A stretch of DNA of 64,000 nucleotides. Origin: Metallyticus violacea. Its lineage: Eukaryota; Arthropoda; Insecta; Mantodea; Metallyticidae. A model generated the notes under the pieces. That model did not search any database, had not been told where the DNA came from, and saw nothing but the letters and a program-made list of their open reading frames with translations. The stretch spans positions 46,098,001 through 46,162,000 of the forward strand of contig CM060842.1 in NCBI GenBank assembly GCA_030762175.1, in the 5' to 3' direction. This document shows, piece after piece, positions 59,060 to 64,000 of this stretch (positions are counted from its first letter, which is position 1; every line of letters starts with the position of its first letter). A program made the translations under genes and the position numbers.

Positions 59060-60660
59060 AGGGACTTTCAGCAATAGAAGGCCTGTTGGACTATGTAAGT
59101 AAGTCCAAGGGGTATACTTTGTAAGGGATTAGGAAGTTTAATAACATTTTTTCCCCTGGGATAAAGTGGGATTCTTTTAAGACAGACCTCATACATTTAT
59201 CTTCTTTTCTTTGATTCTGTTAAATGTACAAGGAAGGACTTCCAATTCCAGGAGATTGCATAGTTTAACGATTAGAGATGAATACTATTCCACAACTATT
59301 TGGATTAATCCTGTTGTTCATTTATTTCCACTCACCTTACAAATTATACTCTTATATTGTTCATATTTCTTTTCCAGAACACTATTTTAATATTTGTATG
59401 TATTTTTATTATTTCAAGCTATAATAAATTATAACATGAAAATCAATCTATATACATATACATATATAAAGAAACAAAAGTGAAATGTCTGTGTATCTAT
59501 GCATGCATATGAAAATGGAAGAAATTAAATTTGCGGAAGTCCTACAAAATAAGTAATAACTATTTATGTAATAAAATATGTTCTATTGTTCATCCATATT
59601 AATCTGTTATCTGTTCCTGTGTTTGAGACATTATTTCATTGAATAAGAACTTGTTCTGGAAACTAAAAATAGTAAACAGCATTATTGGGTTATCTAAGAG
59701 TTATTTAAAATTAATAATGTCAACATTGTGGAGAATTCTTATCTGATAATTAGTTGATCTGGTTCTGACAATTTGCTGTGGAGGGTAGGAGTGTGCTTTG
59801 GGAGGGCGGAAAGAATGAGAAAGTCTAACTAAAATTGTTAATTGGAACATTTCACAATGATGTTAATATGAGAAAGTTTGTCGCTGCATCTTAGTTATGT
59901 AGGTTTCTTTACAAAATGCAGCCATGTTAATTCTTTAACCACTCATAAGATTGCATAATAGCATACTCTCGAAGCTGATACCCTTGAAAGCAAGATGTGC
60001 TGACTAGCATTTACACCATCCATTCAAACTGACTTGCCATGAAGTTAGAATATATTTGATCACTCAGTATTTGGAAATGTACTGCCCACAGATCTGATTT
60101 TATCTCCAAAGTATTTGCAGTTGTTAGGAAAAACTGGTTATTCAGATCTTTTCAAGTGTGTCTGGTTGAGTAAGTATGAGTGAGGGGAAGAGAAGATAAC
60201 TAGTTCCTCTCTTTTTCTTGTCCAGAAGTATCTATACCAGGGTCAGGTGAGGGTCAAATGTGTTAGTTGTGAATTGTTTATGAAAGGTAGTGTTGAGTGA
60301 TTATATCTCATGCCTGAAGAAACAAAGCATACTCTGGGCATTCACTTTGGAACTATAAAGCTTCCTTTTAGAATATTATTAAAGTAATTTCTTTTTTTTT
60401 AGTTTTAACTTTCTTGAATTATATTAATTATTTTAACATGATTAATAATGGTTAATGTAACCACAAAACAGTTATTCATGTTGAGATGCAGTGCATAATT
60501 TATTAAAATATAGGGTAAAGTAGCTGGTTATGCAAAGACTCATTTAATCCTCCAACAAGCACATAATTACAAAATGTGATTTCTCTCTCCCCCCGAGTTT
60601 TGAGTCCCAGCTGTGACCTCAAATTTTTGCTATCTCTTTTTGATTCAAATTCATAATTAA
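59060..60660 (+). other. Unrecognised sequence
   Basis: AT-rich, no gene or repeat family recognised. Confidence 0.45.
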
Positions 60661-60664
60661 TCAG

Positions 60665-60926
60665 TAACCCTGGTGGTCTAGTGGTAACCACATTTGCCTC
60701 ACGGACCCAAGGTTCAAATCTGTCAATATTGATGGATTTTTAGGGCATAAAAATCTAAAATATGGCTTCCTTTGGAAAGGAGGCAAAGCTGGTGGATACA
60801 TGTCATAGATTGAGGACACAAAATCCTCAAGCCTGAAGGAAGAGGCCTCAGCAAAATTATTGAATGTTTCACACCCTGAATTGATTGGAAGGTAATGACT
60901 AGAGATGTTAAAGAGCATCCTTAAAC
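60665..60926 (+). repeat. SINE family A, diverged
   Basis: The head ACCCTGGTGGTCTAGTGGTA and a body with several small deletions end at TTAAACATAATAAT, directly joining an (AAT)n run. Older than the copies with clear target duplications. Confidence 0.85.
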
Positions 60927-60983
<57 letters not shown>

Positions 60984-60984
60984 T
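60927..60984. repeat. (AAT)n microsatellite at SINE tail
   Basis: About eighteen AAT units grown from the SINE tail. Confidence 0.95.
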
Positions 60985-61026
60985 TATAATTACCATGCAT
61001 TATAGCCTTTATCATTTTATTTTCAG

Positions 61027-61098
61027 GAAGAAAAAGTTTCAATGAAACATACTGTGATTCCAGATATGTCATACTTATGCATTATATGTCAAGAAAAG
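61027..61098 (+). CDS. Candidate 72-nt exon of an unidentified gene
   Basis: Between a strong acceptor (cattttattttcag) and a donor (AAG|gtataa) lies an open 24-codon segment in phase 0, EEKVSMKHTVIPDMSYLCII followed by CQEK. It contains a C-x2-C pair, as in the first half of a zinc finger; VCQEK-like strings occur for example in the Pcf11 zinc-finger region, but one exon is not enough to name the gene. It might belong to a gene continuing past the window end. No neighbouring exon could be matched. Confidence 0.3.
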
Positions 61099-61099
61099 G

Positions 61100-61480
61100 T
61101 ATAAAGTGTTTGTCGTTTAAGAAGACTTTTAACAGTGAAGTATTTTTGATACTGGATCTTTACTAAGGTTATTGAAGTTCCAGTGTAAAATATCATAGTT
61201 ATGATTTAAATGCTAATTGAAAAAGTTATAAAATTTTAATAATCTTACTTGGATGAAGTCGAAAGAGAAACATTTTAAAACATAATGCATACAGTGTTCT
61301 TTTCCTCCTTATGTATTCAAATTCATTGAATGTAATTGAGCTGAAGTAAAATTATATGTATCAGAATGTTATTTTTCTAGAAATCTATTAAATGTCTGTG
61401 GGAATTAATATCTGAAGCTGTTGTGTCACAACTGAGAACTGGAGTAATGTTGCCACTATATAGCACACATTTAAGAACCT
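61100..61480 (+). other. Unrecognised sequence
   Basis: No exon or repeat family was recognised after the candidate exon. Confidence 0.4.
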
Positions 61481-61483
61481 CAA

Positions 61484-61752
61484 CGGGTGGCCAAAGCTGT
61501 TAAGGCACGAACTCGTGAGTGCAAGGTCTGGGGTTCAAATCCTGCCAGGACCATCCTCCTGATTGAGATTTTTTCCAGGTTTTCCTCAGTCCTCTTAAAT
61601 GGCAAATGCCAGGAGGTACTCTAAACTTAGGCCTGGAATGTTTTCTTCCTTAAAAAAAAATCCTTTCCCAATATATCATTTCATCTCGTGTATCATCAGT
61701 GTTCACAATGCCTCTAGTAAAAAAAGAGTTAAACACTATTAAAAAAAAGAAA
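61484..61752 (+). repeat. SINE family B
   Basis: The head GGGTGGCCAAAGCTGTTAAG, then GAACTCGTGAG, GGGTTCAAATCC and the AGGTTTTCCTCAGTCCTC block, ending GTTAAACACTATT and poly(A). Confidence 0.9.
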
Positions 61753-61759
61753 TAAGGAA

Positions 61760-63240
61760 CTATTGGGCAATTTAAATTCAAAACACAAACCATCCTGGTG
61801 CTTAAAGTAGTGTTGAGACACATGGTGAAAGACTGCTCAAATTATGAAAATACACATTAATTTGTCATCAAAGTTAATATTCTCACAGTATTGGTAATAT
61901 ATTTGGTTAATTATTTATTTTCAAAAAGGCTACTGAGGCAAATGTCTTTAACCACTTTAGCTGTTGAAACAGTTTTCATACATCAAGATATCTATGATGA
62001 TAACCACCACTTTAACATATAGTGCACAGGTAACACATAAAAGTAATGTTTTTAGCTCATTTAATTTTATATATTGTTTTATTTAAGCTGTTTCATAGTG
62101 CATTTAGTTTTATAAAATATGTATGTGTGGTGTGTGTACATGTATGATTCCCTGAATTTAACAAAATTACGTCACATATGCTTCATGTTTCATCTCCATT
62201 TCTTATATGGAGCACAAAATGTAATTTGGTGATGAGAGTATTCTAATTCTGTGAGGAACAATCATGACCAATAACAGGCCTGAGTTGATTTGTGAGGAAA
62301 GTGAATTTATTCCCAAACCAGTCTCCTCCCAGAAATAGTTTTGTAAAATTGAGATATTACAGAAAGTACAACTATATATATAGTCTTTTTTTTAATTGTG
62401 TTTAACGCTAGTTTTTACTACTGAGGTACCACAGGCAGTCAGCTGTAGTAAACTTTGATTTATGCTTTTAATGTCATTTAAAAACATAAAGCTTTTTTTT
62501 TTTCTCCTTTTCAAATGTCCCTTGTTAACCTGCAAGATCCAGCTACAATAGTTAACAGCATTAGAAGTAAAATTTTGTGAAAATAAATACTCATTTTACA
62601 TTAATAGTTATATAGCAACAGACTCCTTAAAATGTCTGCTTATTTTAATTTAGTATCACTTTGTGACTGCTAATATCTCCCGACTATTACTTCTCCTACA
62701 GAAGTTAAGCTAGTTAAGTAAGTTAATACAGAATTACTAGTAGAAAACGAATGCTTCTTCACTCACTGCATGTTATACACTTCTGATTGATGTGGGGTTG
62801 CAGGAAATGCAACTAATCTGTTATAAAAAATATGTAGTGACTGTTAAAATGTAAAGTTTTTCTAACATCTGAAAAATACATTACACTTTGGTAGTAGGTT
62901 TAAAGTTTTGCAGCCTCATTGCTTTTCTCACCTCATACTGAGCAACATTGAAACTCTTATGCTGTACAGCAAATGTTTTCTCTCCTCTTCTATCCCATCC
63001 ATTTTAATCATTGAAATACTTCATTTGGTTGAAACAATATGATTTGAATTTTCAAATCTAATTCATATCTTTTTTTTTTTTTATTATCAAATTGCATCTC
63101 TAAAATTAGGGTGCACATTAGAATTGATGGGTATTAAATCCAAGTGCAAATCTAAATCTCCCTTGTTATTCTACTTAGTGTTTTTCAAATAGGGAAGGGG
63201 AAGAGTTTATGCATAGTTGCTGCTAGTATCTCTCCCTACT
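61760..63240 (+). other. Unrecognised sequence with one SINE fragment
   Basis: No gene was recognised. A minus-strand family B 3' end lies at about 62386-62440 (GTGTTTAACGCTAGTTTTTA and ACTACTGAGGTACCACAGG on the plus strand). Confidence 0.5.
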
Positions 63241-63248
63241 TCTATCGT

Positions 63249-63541
63249 GTCTGTCCTGGTGGTATAGTGGTAACCATACTTGCCTTCTAAACCCAAAATC
63301 GCAGGTTCAATCCTAGCTAGGATTGATGGATTTTTGGGGGGGTAAAAATCCTAAGTATGGCTTCCTTTGGAAAGGAAATAAAGCTGTGGGTCCTGTGTCA
63401 TAGATTTACGGCACAAAAAATAACCTCAAGCCTAAAAGAGGCCTCTGAGCAAAACTTGTGGGCCATTCCATGCCCTGAATTCAATGGTATGCTGATGACC
63501 TGAAATGTTAAAGAGCATCCATAAATAAACAAATCAACAAA
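63249..63541 (+). repeat. SINE family A, with target duplication
   Basis: The head TGTCCTGGTGGTATAGTGGT and full body are flanked by TACTTCTATCG (63238-63248) and TACTTCTATTG (63542-63552), an 11-bp duplication with one mismatch. Confidence 0.92.
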
Positions 63542-63659
63542 TACTTCTATTGCCCTCACTGTCTGGCTTATGCAAGCATCATTATGTTATGTTTTAACAG
63601 TTATAGTTTCCTAAAAATACATGCACTTTCAAATCATATTGTTTACCTGATATTTAATC

Positions 63660-64000
63660 CAGCAGAAGTGCTAGAGGCTCATTAGTTTGGAGTCTCTGTT
63701 ACCACCATTATCACGTTATTGTCTTCATCAGTTAGCAGTTTGTCATCAGAATCTTGAATGTATTATTATTGGTTCTAACATTTCCTTATGTCCTATTTCT
63801 TTCCTAAAGTCTTCCTCTTGTAATTTTTCAGCATGTTGTACGTAGGGTTCCCAGTCTTTCAGTCATGTTATCTATTTCTTTGTTAACGAGTCTTTCCGCA
63901 TCTTTCATATTAAATGTCCTAGTTTTATTTGCAACTCCCTTCTTTATTCAAGACCGCACATTCTCGATTGTATTGTAAGACTAATAAGGAGGCAACATCA
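63660..64000 (-). mobile_element. Tc1/IS630-like transposase C-terminal fragment, cut by the window end
   Basis: From the right edge the minus strand encodes LPPY, then SYNTIENVRS (a degraded NPIENVWS block with the last catalytic Glu), KKGVANKTRTFNMKDAERLV and NKEIDNMT. After frameshifts come remains matching a YVQHAEKLQEEDF-type region and an EPIIIN end. These follow the C-terminal layout of DDE transposases widespread in insects. The rest of the element lies outside the window. Confidence 0.7.

Overview
The window is AT-rich eukaryotic DNA, most likely from an insect. It has one recognisable host gene with long introns, surrounded by decayed transposable elements: Penelope-like elements, mariner/Tc1, piggyBac, non-LTR retrotransposons and two tRNA-derived SINE families. 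A polyneopteran insect (termite, cockroach or stick insect type) would fit the large introns and SINE load, but that is an inference. There are no operons, CRISPR arrays or prokaryotic genes.

The host gene lies on the + strand from about 2146 to 34121. It encodes a LUC7-like protein of the LUC7L3/CROP type, a U1 snRNP-associated splicing factor. Seven coding exons (2181-2285, 2411-2656, 17124-17330, 23009-23170, 26080-26333, 26498-26598, 34024-34121) join in frame into 390 codons. The product has an N-terminal LUC7 motif, a CCCH zinc finger, a helical linker, a C2H2 zinc finger and a basic RS-rich tail. An 18-nt microexon (34230-34247) and a possible distant last exon (46795-46832) share the phase of exon 6, so an alternative C-terminus is plausible. 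A U6 snRNA-like pseudogene lies just upstream on the other strand.

Intron 2 (2657-17123) holds several Penelope-like element (PLE) fragments, one split by a complete mariner-like element, plus LINE and piggyBac remains. Intron 3 has a mariner, a hairpin, a SINE and a Tc1-like relic. Intron 6 has a SINE, a cluster of PLE copies in both orientations and a mariner fragment. Downstream of the gene lie a mariner with matching terminal inverted repeats (38281-39542), a 236-bp foldback element (43095-43330), a DUF4817-type transposase relic split by a SINE (48050-49480), a LINE with two long open frames (52116-54060), a three-unit tandem repeat (58614-59059), many SINEs, one orphan candidate exon (61027-61098) and a transposase relic cut by the window end.

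The most interesting signal is a motif near the ends of several PLE copies and inside the foldback element: CTGANGA, then a T and a short stem-loop, then GAAA. It resembles the catalytic core of the hammerhead ribozymes known in Penelope-like elements, although helix I could not be completed by eye. All transposon calls rest on protein motifs read by eye, without database searches.
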